This document shows positions 1 through 8,488 of a DNA stretch of 53,849 nt, one piece after another. A model generated the notes under the pieces. It did not search any database, was not told the origin of the DNA, and saw only the letters and a program-made list of their open reading frames with translations. The stretch is from assembly GCF_012843435.1 (NCBI RefSeq), contig NZ_JABAFC010000026.1:1-53849 (forward strand), in the 5' to 3' direction. The position numbers and the translations under genes were made by a program. Origin of the DNA: Psychrobacillus sp. BL-248-WT-3. Its GTDB lineage: Bacteria > Bacillota > Bacilli > Bacillales_A > Planococcaceae. The stretch's first letter is position 1, and the number at the start of each line of letters is the position of its first letter.

Positions 1-104
1 TGTTTTGCGTCAATCAAGCCGAAGCTTGTTGATGCTGTATGTCTTAACGTTTTGCATGTTCAGTTTTCAATGTTCATTGCGTCGTTTGTTTTGACGACTT
101 TATT
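1..104 (-). promoter_or_regulatory. Leader of an rRNA operon leaving the window leftward
   Basis: Read on the minus strand, this stretch follows two strong tandem promoters. It contains the motif ACATTGAAAACTGAACA, which resembles the 5' leader (nut/boxA region) seen ahead of 16S rRNA in Bacillales. No coding frame is present. The 16S gene itself would lie left of base 1, so the assignment rests on leader similarity and promoter architecture and not on rRNA sequence. Confidence 0.65.
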
Positions 105-133
105 ATCTTATCAAATCTGATTATCAATGTCAA
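105..133 (-). promoter_or_regulatory. rRNA operon promoter P2
   Basis: On the minus strand the -35 box is TTGACA (128-133, perfect consensus), the spacer is exactly 17 bp and the -10 box is TAAGAT (105-110). It lies downstream of a second promoter of the same orientation, the usual P1-P2 arrangement of Bacillus rrn operons. Confidence 0.7.
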
Positions 134-186
134 CAACTTTTTAAAATTTGTTTTTCGAAATCAGAAGTAAAAGTAACAACTTGATT

Positions 187-216
187 ACTATACCACCCTT
201 TTAAACTATTCGTCAA
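187..216 (-). promoter_or_regulatory. rRNA operon promoter P1
   Basis: On the minus strand the -35 box is TTGACG (211-216), the spacer is 18 bp and the -10 box is TATAGT (187-192). It sits about 80 bp upstream of P2. An AT-rich stretch (217-260) immediately upstream could act as an UP element. Confidence 0.6.
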
Positions 217-304
217 CACTATTTTTAATAAAATACCCTCAAAAATAATAACAATTTATTCTGATAAGTCTATTATAACTTTATAGACCTATATACTATG
301 CGTG

Positions 305-823
305 CTATTTAACAGCTAAGGGTGCAATATCGTCCCAAACGTATACCAACTCATTTAGGTGCACTCCTCCTATTTCTACTATTATCCTATCTATCTTCTT
401 TGCACCAAGCTTTTCATAAAAGTATTTTGAAGGGTTGTCTTCTAGAACTAGCACTAACATAGTAAAGACCCCCTGGTTCGTTAACTCTTTTACCATAGGT
501 TCGATTAATAACTTACCGATACCTATTCCCTGATATTCTTTTAAATTGTAGATCGCATAAATTTCCCCATTATAATTAGAATAGTTCCCGCTCCGTTCCT
601 TCCCGCCAGAAACAAAGCCCACGATTTGATTGTTTTCAGCTTCAGCTACATAAACTCCCCCGTTCGGAATAGCAGAAAACCAGTAATCCGCTCTCTTTTC
701 AAAAGACAGGTTATTTAAAAAGTCCTCCGGTACAATATTGATATAAGTAGTCTTCCAGCTTTCCACATGAACTTTGGCAATTCCTTTTGCATCTGAGGGT
801 ACTGCTTTTCTTATATGTATCAC
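305..823 (-). CDS. GNAT family N-acetyltransferase
   Basis: The product is a roughly 172-residue single-domain GNAT protein that would transfer an acetyl group from acetyl-CoA to an amine; the substrate is unknown. The acetyl-CoA binding loop (motif A, Q/R-x-x-G-x-G/A) is visible as YQGIGIGKLL around residues 98-107, preceded by the beta-strand GEIYAIYNL. The C-terminal part ENPSKYFYEKLGAKK-like segment is the typical motif B. The start is taken as GTG at 823, nine bases after GGAGG; the in-frame TTG at 829 is only three bases from it. The gene is monocistronic and lies between the rrn promoters and pbuG on the same strand. Confidence 0.8.
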   Translation of the reverse strand: MIHIRKAVPSDAKGIAKVHVESWKTTYINIVPEDFLNNLSFEKRADYWFSAIPNGGVYVAEAENNQIVGFVSGGKERSGNYSNYNGEIYAIYNLKEYQGIGIGKLLIEPMVKELTNQGVFTMLVLVLEDNPSKYFYEKLGAKKIDRIIVEIGGVHLNELVYVWDDIAPLAVK

Positions 824-906
824 TCTCAACTTCCTCCAAACTTAAAGTGAGTTTCTTCTATTAGAGTATATTTCTATCTCTATAATCTATATCCCTCTTA
901 AAAACC

Positions 907-936
907 AAAAAAAGAGAGGCATGAGCCCCTCTTTAT
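907..936 (-). terminator. Intrinsic terminator of pbuG
   Basis: On the minus strand AAAGAGGGGC pairs with GCCTCTCTTT and is followed by a seven-T run. It starts 12 bases after the pbuG stop codon. Confidence 0.85.
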
Positions 937-947
937 ATCATTCTATT

Positions 948-2279
948 CTATAAGAATATGAAATAGCCTACAAATACTACCCACATGCCATACATGATTG
1001 GATGAATTTCTTTTATGCGACCTGCAACGATCATAGTAATTGGATAGAAGATAAATCCAATAGCGATACCAGTTGCTATAGAATAGGTTAACGGCATTGC
1101 TATAATTACAAAGAAGGCTGGTACTGCAATCTCAAAACGTTTCCAGTCTATTTGACCAATAGAAGAAACCATTAGTACCCCAACAATAATTAATGCTGGT
1201 GCTGTTACATAAGAAGTAATGACATCTAACAGTGGGAAAAAGAATAAAGAAAGTAAGAACAGAACCCCTGTTACGACTGAGGCGAACCCAGTTCTTGCTC
1301 CCGCAGCTACACCAGCTGTTGACTCTACATAAGAAGTAGTAGTGGATGTTCCGGAAACAGCTCCCGCTACTGTAGCAATAGAATCCGCTAATAATGCTTT
1401 ACCAGCACGAGGTAATTTTTCACCCTTCATTAATCCCGCCTGATTTGCTACCGAGATTAAAGTACCTGCAGTATCAAAGAAATCTACGAACAAGAATGTT
1501 AACACAACAATTAAAAATTGAGCTGTCAGTAGTGCGGCTGGGTCTTCAAAAAATACGTCAAATGCAGCACCGAAAGTTGGAGCCATTGAAGGAACACTGC
1601 CTACTACAGCACCAGGGATTGGTACTAAGCTTAAAACCATCCCTACGATTGCAGTAATTAACATACCGTAGAAAATACCGCCTTTAACTCCTTTAACCAT
1701 CATAATTACAGTAATCACAAGTCCAAAGATTGTCAATAGAATGTTAGGGTCTGTTAAATCACCTAAGCCAGCTACTGTATTTGGATTGGAAACGATAATC
1801 TTAGAGTTTTGTAGGCCGACAAATGTGATAAATAAACCGATACCTGCTCCTACTGCGTATTTCAACTCAGATGGTATAGCATTAATAATCGTTTCTCTTA
1901 TTCCCGAGAGAGATAAGCAGATAAAGATGAGACCAGAGAACAGGACGCCTGTTAAAGCGATTTGCCATGGAATTTCGAACTCAAGTACAACTGTGTAAGC
2001 AAAGAATGCATTTAATCCCATACCTGGTGCAAGTGCGATTGGGTATCTAGCCAGCACACCCATTAATATAGATCCGATTGCTGCAGCAATAGCTGTTGCA
2101 GTAAACACAGATCCTTTATCCATGTACATAAACTCTGGTAACCCTTCGATTGTTTCAAGAGATAAAGTCATCGGGTTAACCACTAAGATATAAGCCATTG
2201 CCAAAAATGTTGTCAAACCACCTATAATCTCACGGCGATAGTTTGTTCCTAATTCCTCAAAACGAAAATACTTTTTCAT
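948..2279 (-). CDS. pbuG: Guanine/hypoxanthine permease, NCS2 (AzgA-like) family
   Basis: The product is a polytopic membrane transporter of about 443 residues that imports purine bases by proton symport. Family hallmarks are the N-terminal RREIIGGLTTFLAMAYILVVNP segment, the amphipathic substrate-binding stretch PGMGLNAFFAYTV, and the motif FVDFFDTAGTLISVANQAG with its DTAGT core. Length matches B. subtilis PbuG. The start is the ATG at 2279, placed after GGAGGAACTT; an in-frame ATG at 2291 overlaps that ribosome binding site and is unlikely to be used. Transcription is preceded by a purine riboswitch and a terminator, so uptake should shut off when guanine or hypoxanthine is plentiful. guaA lies directly upstream, as in B. 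subtilis. Confidence 0.92.
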   Translation of the reverse strand: MKKYFRFEELGTNYRREIIGGLTTFLAMAYILVVNPMTLSLETIEGLPEFMYMDKGSVFTATAIAAAIGSILMGVLARYPIALAPGMGLNAFFAYTVVLEFEIPWQIALTGVLFSGLIFICLSLSGIRETIINAIPSELKYAVGAGIGLFITFVGLQNSKIIVSNPNTVAGLGDLTDPNILLTIFGLVITVIMMVKGVKGGIFYGMLITAIVGMVLSLVPIPGAVVGSVPSMAPTFGAAFDVFFEDPAALLTAQFLIVVLTFLFVDFFDTAGTLISVANQAGLMKGEKLPRAGKALLADSIATVAGAVSGTSTTTSYVESTAGVAAGARTGFASVVTGVLFLLSLFFFPLLDVITSYVTAPALIIVGVLMVSSIGQIDWKRFEIAVPAFFVIIAMPLTYSIATGIAIGFIFYPITMIVAGRIKEIHPIMYGMWVVFVGYFIFL

Positions 2280-2307
2280 AAGTTCCTCCATTTTTATCGC
2301 GACAACG

Positions 2308-2340
2308 AAAAAAAGTATACAACCAGTTCTGGTCGTATAC
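2308..2340 (-). terminator. Riboswitch-controlled terminator ahead of pbuG
   Basis: On the minus strand GTATACGACC pairs with GGTTGTATAC (one G-U pair, six-base loop) and is followed by seven T. It lies between the purine aptamer and the pbuG start, as expected of the expression platform of a transcription-terminating OFF switch. Confidence 0.88.
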
Positions 2341-2379
2341 CTCTACTATCCCCAATAAGTGAATATAAATAAGCATCAC

Positions 2380-2450
2380 TCATCGTAGTCGGATCATTTA
2401 CGGTGATCCGGTAGAGACTTTTGGGCCTTATTCCCAACGTTATACGACGA
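2380..2450 (-). promoter_or_regulatory. Purine riboswitch aptamer, guanine/hypoxanthine type (pbuG)
   Basis: Read 2450 to 2380 the sequence shows the three-way junction of the purine class: P1 strand TCGTCGTA, J1/2 TAAC, P2 strands GGGAATAAGGCCC region, J2/3 AGTCTCTACC, P3 GGATCA/TGATCC around the CCGTAAAT loop, J3/1 GACTACG, then P1 closing TACGATGA. The J3/1 base equivalent to C74 is C, which specifies guanine or hypoxanthine; adenine aptamers have U there. The only departure from the common J2/3 is a C at the flipped-out position 48. Confidence 0.93.
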
Positions 2451-2598
2451 CATAATTAAATTATGTAGTAAATATAACATCGAATTATGACGAAATCAAT
2501 AGAAAAACCGAACATTTTTTTCATTAACCAAATAATAGTTCGTTTTCTGCTTATAGGTAAAGCATTTTTTAAAGGAAAATAGGCCTATTAATACAAAT

Positions 2599-2633
2599 AA
2601 AAAAACTTGAAAACCAATAAATCAGTTTCCAAG
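2599..2633 (-). terminator. Likely terminator of the 50-residue protein gene
   Basis: On the minus strand CTTGGAAAC pairs with GTTTTCAAG (one G-U) and is followed by a run of seven T. It lies about 130 bases downstream of the small gene at 2767-2919, the only minus-strand gene it could end. The rest of 2452-2766 shows nothing else recognisable. Confidence 0.6.
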
Positions 2634-2766
2634 CTCTACCACTAGTTGTCATTTAACGTCATCTTAGGGGAATTCTACAGTAGGATGAATCCTTGAAATT
2701 ACCTGAACTACTCATCACTTTAAAACCCTTAAACAAGATGGACATGGTCTTCCTATATTTACATTC

Positions 2767-2919
2767 CTATTCTTTATCTGCTTGTTTTTGCTTGTTCTTC
2801 AAATACTCTGTACGTATTTTTTCAAGTTGCTGCTTTTTATCAAATTTAGCTGGCTTTTGTTTTTCATGATACTTGGCCACGGCCGCCTTACCTTTTGTAT
2901 CCAATTGATATTTTCCCAT
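2767..2919 (-). CDS. Small lysine-rich conserved-looking protein, 50 residues
   Basis: This is an ATG-initiated 50-codon frame preceded by AGGTGA five bases before the start. The translation begins MGKYQLDTKGKAAVAKYHEK and is rich in Lys, Gln and Glu, with a predicted helical C-terminal half (FDKKQQLEKIRTEYLKNK). It has no membrane segment or signal peptide and is probably cytosolic. It sits alone between the pbuG riboswitch and guaA on the same strand and has its own terminator. I do not recognise a function. Coding quality (ribosome binding site, clean stop, terminator) supports a real gene. Confidence 0.7.
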   Translation of the reverse strand: MGKYQLDTKGKAAVAKYHEKQKPAKFDKKQQLEKIRTEYLKNKQKQADKE

Positions 2920-3156
2920 TTGTTCACCTACTTTTCTTAACCCTTATAGAGAATCTGTTCAACAAATATAATATTTATCTTACTGAAGTTAACCTTATAC
3001 TTTATATTCCCCGCTAACGTTCCATATATCAGTAAAAACATTAAAAACTTAGTATAACAGTTCATCGCCAAAAGGTATTCATATACTTACCTTTACAATC
3101 TTAAATAAGATTATTCAATTAAACATCATCTTTCAACTATTTTTTAACCAAATAAA

Positions 3157-3200
3157 AATCCCCTTTTAGTTATCTGTTATCAATAACTAAAAGAGGATTT
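3157..3200 (-). terminator. Intrinsic terminator of guaA
   Basis: On the minus strand ATCCTCTTTTAGTTAT pairs with ATAACTAAAAGGGGAT (one G-U, nine-base loop) and is followed by TTTTATTT. It lies 57 bases after the guaA stop. Nothing else is visible in 2920-3156. Confidence 0.8.
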
Positions 3201-3256
3201 AATATTTGAGATATGTTAATCACAAGGTATGACTGTGTTTATAATTAAATACAGTC

Positions 3257-4810
3257 CTATTCCCACTCAATCGTTGCTGGTGGTTTACTCGTAATGTCAT
3301 ACAGCACTCGGTTGATGTGTGGTACTTCATTTACTAATCGAACAGATACCTTTTCTAGAACGTCCCATGGGATACGTGCCCAGTCAGATGTCATACCGTC
3401 GATAGAGGTAACTGCACGGATACCGATTGCGTAATCGTAGGTTCTTGCGTCACCCATTACACCAACGCTACGGATATCAGGAAGTACAGTGAAGTATTGC
3501 CAGATATCGCGGTCTAAGCCTGCCTTAGCTATTTCTTCGCGTAGGATTGCATCCGATTCACGTACGATTGCTAGTTTTTCTTCTGTTACTTCTCCTAGAA
3601 CTCGGATAGCTAGTCCAGGACCAGGGAATGGTTGGCGCCATACGATTTCATCAGCTAAGCCTAGCTCTGAGCCTAATGCACGAACCTCATCTTTGAATAA
3701 AGTTTTCAAAGGCTCAATTAATTTGAACTGCATGTCCTCTGGAAGTCCACCAACGTTATGATGAGATTTGATTGTTTGAGCAGTAGCTGTTCCACTTTCA
3801 ATGATATCTGTGTACAGTGTTCCTTGCGCAAGGAAATCCATACCTTCTAATTTAGACGCTTCATCATCGAACACATAAATAAACTCATTACCAATAATTT
3901 TACGTTTTTTCTCTGGATCAGAAACTCCAGCTAATTTATTCATAAAACGCTCACGCGCATCAATTTTTATAACATTCATATTGAAGCCCTCAGAGAAGGT
4001 TTTCATTACACCTTCCGCTTCATCCTTACGAAGTAGATTATGGTCTACGAACATACAAGTAAGCTGGTCACCAATTGCTTTATGGATAAGGACTGCAACT
4101 ACTGAGGAATCTACTCCTCCACTTAGCGCACATAGAACTTTCTTGTCCCCAACTGTTTCACGAATTTTTTCGATTTCCATTTCAATGAAACTTTCCATTG
4201 ACCAATCGCCTTTTGCCTTACAAACGTCAAATACGAATTGGCGAAGTAGCTCTAGACCGTAAATAGAGTGACGTACTTCTGGGTGGAATTGTACCGCATA
4301 TAAGCCTTTTTCAACATTTGCCATTGCAGCAACATCACAAGATGGGCTTGTCGCAATCACATCAAAGCCTTCTGGTGCAGCAGTTACATGATCTCCGTGA
4401 CTCATCCAAACTACATGCTTAGAAGGAAGGTCGCCAAATAATGCTGTCGGATTCTTAATGTCAATCTCTGCTCTACCGTATTCTCTTGAAAAAGCCTTTT
4501 CTACTTTTCCGCCAAATTGATAAGCCATTAACTGCATACCATAGCAAATTCCTAGAATAGGTATATTCAAATCATAGATTGCCTCATCGATATGAAAAGC
4601 ATTCGTATCATATACAGAGTTAGGTCCACCTGAAAAAATGATACCAGTGGCGTTCATTTTTTTAATATCCTCGGCAGTTACAGTATGGGGATGTAATTCA
4701 CTATACACTCCAAACTCACGAATCCGACGAGTGATTAACTGATTATACTGACTACCGAAATCTAGAACGACAATTTTTTCTTGTTCTTTCAACAATGGAG
4801 TTGAAGACAT
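3257..4810 (-). CDS. guaA: GMP synthase (glutamine-hydrolysing)
   Basis: The enzyme converts XMP, ATP and glutamine to GMP, the last step of de novo guanine nucleotide synthesis in the cytosol. It has an N-terminal class I glutamine amidotransferase domain (residues about 10-195) with the nucleophile in GICYGMQL and the catalytic His-Glu in FHPEVRH. Next come an ATP-pyrophosphatase domain with the P-loop SGGVDSS and the C-terminal dimerisation domain ending in KPPATIEWE. The length is normal. The start is set at the ATG at 4810, seven bases after AGGTGG; the ATG at 4816 is too close to that site. It is preceded by a purine riboswitch and two hairpins, so it should be repressed by guanine at the RNA level. 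Confidence 0.96.
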   Translation of the reverse strand: MSSTPLLKEQEKIVVLDFGSQYNQLITRRIREFGVYSELHPHTVTAEDIKKMNATGIIFSGGPNSVYDTNAFHIDEAIYDLNIPILGICYGMQLMAYQFGGKVEKAFSREYGRAEIDIKNPTALFGDLPSKHVVWMSHGDHVTAAPEGFDVIATSPSCDVAAMANVEKGLYAVQFHPEVRHSIYGLELLRQFVFDVCKAKGDWSMESFIEMEIEKIRETVGDKKVLCALSGGVDSSVVAVLIHKAIGDQLTCMFVDHNLLRKDEAEGVMKTFSEGFNMNVIKIDARERFMNKLAGVSDPEKKRKIIGNEFIYVFDDEASKLEGMDFLAQGTLYTDIIESGTATAQTIKSHHNVGGLPEDMQFKLIEPLKTLFKDEVRALGSELGLADEIVWRQPFPGPGLAIRVLGEVTEEKLAIVRESDAILREEIAKAGLDRDIWQYFTVLPDIRSVGVMGDARTYDYAIGIRAVTSIDGMTSDWARIPWDVLEKVSVRLVNEVPHINRVLYDITSKPPATIEWE

Positions 4811-4866
4811 ATGCATTCCACCTCTTCTATATATATTTATCCCAATCCGTTAAACCCAATACGTAT

Positions 4867-4907
4867 TAAAAAAACGCGTGCGAAAGTTCCTCTTTCTACG
4901 CGTTTTT
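4867..4907 (-). terminator. Terminator between the riboswitch and guaA
   Basis: On the minus strand AAAACGCGT with an inner GAAAG pairs with CTTTC and ACGCGTTTT and ends in a seven-T run, 57 bases before the guaA start. The stem also ends in T on the other strand, so it may act in both directions. It is the likely regulated terminator of the guaA leader; it would also stop read-through from yebA. Confidence 0.8.
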
Positions 4908-4921
4908 GCTTTCTACATTAA

Positions 4922-4968
4922 AAGGTGAATGCAGATGTCCTTAAAAAAGACATGACTGCATTCACCTT
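4922..4968 (-). promoter_or_regulatory. Long hairpin of the guaA riboswitch expression platform
   Basis: A perfect 13-bp stem, AAGGTGAATGCAG with CTGCATTCACCTT, encloses a second short stem (TGTC/GACA). Its 5' strand shares the AAGG bases (4965-4968) with the closing strand of aptamer helix P1, so the two structures should compete. It is followed by only four T, weaker than the next hairpin. Whether it is the anti-terminator or a first terminator cannot be settled by eye. Confidence 0.6.
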
Positions 4969-5034
4969 CATAGTCAAGTTATTAACGGTAACTTGGTAGA
5001 AACATCCGAACCATATTATCGGACATATACGAGG
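4966..5034 (-). promoter_or_regulatory. Purine riboswitch aptamer, guanine/hypoxanthine type (guaA)
   Basis: Read 5034 to 4966: P1 strand CCTCGTA, J1/2 TATG, P2 TCCGATA...TTCGGA around AATATGG, J2/3 TGTTTCTACC, P3 AAGTTA/TAACTT around CCGTTAAT, J3/1 GACTATG, P1 closing strand. The base equivalent to C74 is C, giving guanine/hypoxanthine specificity. It sits in the 277-bp gap between yebA and guaA and points toward guaA. Confidence 0.9.
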
Positions 5035-5087
5035 GCAACTTGGTCAAATTTAATTTGACTTCAGTTTACAGGTTGTTGAGGGTAAAA

Positions 5088-7286
5088 TCAACCGCTTATA
5101 CGATTGATTAAATATTCCCAACTTTCTCTAATCGACGCATAATTAAGTTCCGTTTTATTGTTCCCATAAAAGCCCTGTTGATACACCTTGGTTAGATCAG
5201 TCATATGGTTGGTACCGATATCCTTGTCCACTTTTTTAGCAAAGTCCAATAAGGTTTGTCCTTGCTCTCTTCGCATTCCATGGAGACTTAGCTGCTGTAG
5301 AAGCTGATGGTACATTTTCTCGAAAGAGTTCCAATCATTTTTACGCATTCTACCTACTGGTATTAATACCTTAGGTAACCACTTTCCGCGACGGCTATAA
5401 GCAAACAGGCTTATGATCCCAAGAATTATAAGACCCCAAATGATAGCTGCCTTTCTTTCCGTCATCCATTCTAAAGTATCTTGAAGGAAGGTCGTTAAGC
5501 TAAAGGAAACATCATCATCTTTTTTTCCTGTTGCAGCTTGCTCCTCTTGTTTCTCCTCCTGTTGTTCTGGAGTCTGAGGTTCATCAGTCTGTGACTCTAT
5601 GTCGTATATAACATTGGCACTTGAGGAAAAGCCAATAGTCGGCTCAAATGTTATCCACCCTACGTTTGGAAAATAAGCCTCTACCCACGAGTGTGCATTA
5701 TTATTCGTAACCTCATAAACACTTCCAAGACCTTCTACATTCGCTCGTTCTCCAGGAGCAAACCCTTTAACCCATCGTGCAGGGATATCAAGGGAGCGTA
5801 GAAGGACGACCATTGAAGTTGAAAAGTTGTCACAGTAGCCCACCTTTGTTTCAAATAAAAACTGATCTACATAATCGGTGTCGCCCTTTGGGACCGCAGC
5901 CATCGTTTGATTGTAGCTAAAGTTATTCCCTCTGAAGTAGCGTTCAATATTAAGTGCCTTATCATAGAGACTTATCCGATCTTCCGTAATGCTGACGGCA
6001 AGCTCTTTTACTCTCTCTGGTAGTGTGTCAGGCAACTGTAAATATCGCTGCAATTCAGCAGGCACCAAACTTAAATCTTCTACAGAGGTTTCCCGCATCG
6101 CTTTAAGACTATAACTAGGCTCACTAAATGTCACATTGTAATCCCATAGAGCAGAATTACTGCTATTAAGAACAGAAATTTTTTGGGTTAGTGGATTACT
6201 TGTAAACAAAGCTTCTTCATTCGTTTGTATGCTTTTCATACCATAAGGCTGAAGAATTAATGGAAATTCTTGCGCCAACATTATATTAGCTTCCTCCGTA
6301 TATTCTTCTGCTCCGGGTGGGAAATCCGTTTCAAATAGTTCTCCACTCCCAAAGCTTAGTAAAGGTGTCTCTTCCTCGGATTGTACCCAACCTTTAGAGG
6401 TATAAGTATCTTTGGTTTCAACCTTCCAGTATTGCGGGGTATCAGTCTTTGCCCAAAAAACAGGCGTATCATCACTTTGGAAGGCGCCTCCTAATTGCTC
6501 ATCGTTTTCTCCGTAGCCAACCCTCTTCACACCATTTACACTAGCTCCATTCCCTTCACGCTCATCTACTTCAAGTGTAGAGGTAGTGAAAAAAGGGACG
6601 GGATCGGGCCATATCGGACCTGCTTTTGGCATTGCATATGCCGTTATACCACTGATCATAACTAATACGATTAAACTAGTAATAGAAGCTGTGACAAAGG
6701 TTCCTCTAATAGAGACTTGATTTTCTTTTATTAATTTTTGGATATAGAGTAATCCCATAATGATAAACCCAGAAATTAATGTAATGACTATAGAATTCTT
6801 AGCATTGTAAGGACTGAATGTATCCAAAATAGTGATAAATAAAACGGTAAGTATGAAAAACAATAAAATTGTCTTTCTAATGGTGATCCAATAGTTTAGT
6901 AAATAGGTAGTCATCCAAAGTAGAGCAAAAAACAAAAAGGTCCGAAACGGATCCGTTATCGCTCCCCATTCCTGACTAAAAATAGAGGCAAAGTTGTGTT
7001 GAAGTGCTTCACTTAAATAATTCAATGCGTCTCTAGATAAAAAAGAATAATCCGTGTAGATATGAACAATAGTCCAACTGATAAACACTAGCTTGATCGG
7101 TATAGTAACCTTCCAGTTAAGCTTTATAAAGTAAAAAAAGAAGGATACAGACAGATATATGACAAACAATGATAAGTGGTCGGTATTAGTCAATTCCATA
7201 ACTGGCTTCAACCATTCTACTATTAAAAAACAGGTAAACGTATAAATTAGGAAGGAAATGATTCCTAGCAGGTAGTTATCTTTCAT
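5088..7286 (-). CDS. yebA: Membrane-anchored transglutaminase-like protein (YebA type)
   Basis: The 732-residue protein has about six N-terminal membrane helices (roughly residues 1-220), an extracellular domain, a transglutaminase-like core, an acidic Gln/Glu-rich linker (about 565-590), one more membrane helix (AAIIWGLIILGIISLFAYS) and a C-terminal DUF4129-like cytosolic tail. Core residues are Cys in VGYCDNFSTSM (about 484) and His in NNAHSWVEAYFP (about 532). The third triad position reads WITFEPT, so Glu stands where classical members have Asp. It overlaps the DUF58 gene by four bases (ATGA). With the MoxR ATPase it forms the yeaC-yeaD-yebA unit; the substrate is unknown, and such modules are thought to act in envelope protein maturation. 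Confidence 0.88.
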   Translation of the reverse strand: MKDNYLLGIISFLIYTFTCFLIVEWLKPVMELTNTDHLSLFVIYLSVSFFFYFIKLNWKVTIPIKLVFISWTIVHIYTDYSFLSRDALNYLSEALQHNFASIFSQEWGAITDPFRTFLFFALLWMTTYLLNYWITIRKTILLFFILTVLFITILDTFSPYNAKNSIVITLISGFIIMGLLYIQKLIKENQVSIRGTFVTASITSLIVLVMISGITAYAMPKAGPIWPDPVPFFTTSTLEVDEREGNGASVNGVKRVGYGENDEQLGGAFQSDDTPVFWAKTDTPQYWKVETKDTYTSKGWVQSEEETPLLSFGSGELFETDFPPGAEEYTEEANIMLAQEFPLILQPYGMKSIQTNEEALFTSNPLTQKISVLNSSNSALWDYNVTFSEPSYSLKAMRETSVEDLSLVPAELQRYLQLPDTLPERVKELAVSITEDRISLYDKALNIERYFRGNNFSYNQTMAAVPKGDTDYVDQFLFETKVGYCDNFSTSMVVLLRSLDIPARWVKGFAPGERANVEGLGSVYEVTNNNAHSWVEAYFPNVGWITFEPTIGFSSSANVIYDIESQTDEPQTPEQQEEKQEEQAATGKKDDDVSFSLTTFLQDTLEWMTERKAAIIWGLIILGIISLFAYSRRGKWLPKVLIPVGRMRKNDWNSFEKMYHQLLQQLSLHGMRREQGQTLLDFAKKVDKDIGTNHMTDLTKVYQQGFYGNNKTELNYASIRESWEYLINRISG

Positions 7287-8488
7287 GAACGATTCACCTC
7301 CATAAACGCTTGGGCAAAACGGTCCTTTGTAATATTATGAGCGTCTACCCCTCTACTTTTCGCGTATTGGTACAGTGCATTCTCATTTTTATTTGGTTTC
7401 TCGTTTTTGTTTTTTACGACAAAGCACCTACATAACCGTAAGTTTCCTGCGTTACGGTTTATCCCATCAATCCACTCATGTGTTAGCTCACTTGTTATAT
7501 ATAATAACGAAGTTGCTTGAGCTAATGCTGGCTCCTGGGATATGACTTGTTCAATAGGCTTGTTTAAATCAGGCTGCACTTTCGTTAAATGATATAAGAC
7601 TTGATGTAGCTGGGTCTCATTCTCTACATTTGGCAAGAAGAAACGGTCTTCTCCAAGAGATAAAAAAGCACTGCTGGCTTGATGGCGAACAATGGCCTGC
7701 ATAATAGAGGCAGATAAATCTACGACGTCCTCAAACATAGGAGTCAACGTTCGATCGATTAAGATGAACAAATCCTGAGATTGACGATCTTCAAATTCCT
7801 TAGTTTTAAGAGTTTGGGTACGGGCAAATGACTTCCAATGTATCCAAGAAACTCGATCACCAGGCTGATAGGAACGTACCCCTGTCGCCATAGTCGTATC
7901 CTTCATCACTTGAATTCTTGATGCAGCTGCTCCCTGATCATACCTAGTTTCCATTGGAATATAAATCATATCCGTTAGATTCGGAAAGACTAGTAAGGTT
8001 TTTGGATTCGAAATAAAAATACTTTTTTTCATCCATCCAAACAGATCGCTCACTTCAATTGTTGTCCCCTCTAATACATGCTCACCGCGTGGCATATGTT
8101 CTATTTCATACGTCCAGGTAAACTCTTTTTTTATTCCCCAAAAAACAAGCTGCCTTCTTGACCCTGTGTGCCTAAGAGAAGGACCGACCCTTTCCTCAAA
8201 CCACACAAACAACAGAGGAAAACGATTATTTCTTGTCACCCTGACCGTGGCAGAAAATCTTCCCCCGCTATACACTTTTCGTGTTTCAATTATCCTCTCT
8301 GCTTCTATCTTAGAGAGTGGGTAAAAAAAAAGTAGAATTGAGTATATAGAGAGAGGAACAATGAGGTAAAAAAGAAACCAACTGACGAAGCCCCCCTGAA
8401 ACATTGCATACACAAATGCCACCACCAAGAGAAGAAGGATACCAATAAAACCTTTATACTTCTTTAATCCTTCTGTCCGCTCAATCAT
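7283..8488 (-). CDS. yeaD: DUF58 domain protein (YeaD type)
   Basis: The 401-residue protein has two N-terminal membrane segments (about residues 14-32 and 35-57) followed by a beta-rich region and the DUF58 signature region GVRSYQPGDRVSWIHWKSFAR. The downstream von Willebrand A-like part begins at DLFILIDRTL, with a degenerate metal site. It starts on an ATG overlapping the moxR-family stop codon (ATGA) and ends overlapping yebA in the same way, so all three proteins are translationally coupled. DUF58 proteins work with MoxR AAA+ ATPases, probably as membrane-bound adaptors; no direct function is known. Confidence 0.85.
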   Translation of the reverse strand: MIERTEGLKKYKGFIGILLLLVVAFVYAMFQGGFVSWFLFYLIVPLSIYSILLFFYPLSKIEAERIIETRKVYSGGRFSATVRVTRNNRFPLLFVWFEERVGPSLRHTGSRRQLVFWGIKKEFTWTYEIEHMPRGEHVLEGTTIEVSDLFGWMKKSIFISNPKTLLVFPNLTDMIYIPMETRYDQGAAASRIQVMKDTTMATGVRSYQPGDRVSWIHWKSFARTQTLKTKEFEDRQSQDLFILIDRTLTPMFEDVVDLSASIMQAIVRHQASSAFLSLGEDRFFLPNVENETQLHQVLYHLTKVQPDLNKPIEQVISQEPALAQATSLLYITSELTHEWIDGINRNAGNLRLCRCFVVKNKNEKPNKNENALYQYAKSRGVDAHNITKDRFAQAFMEVNRS

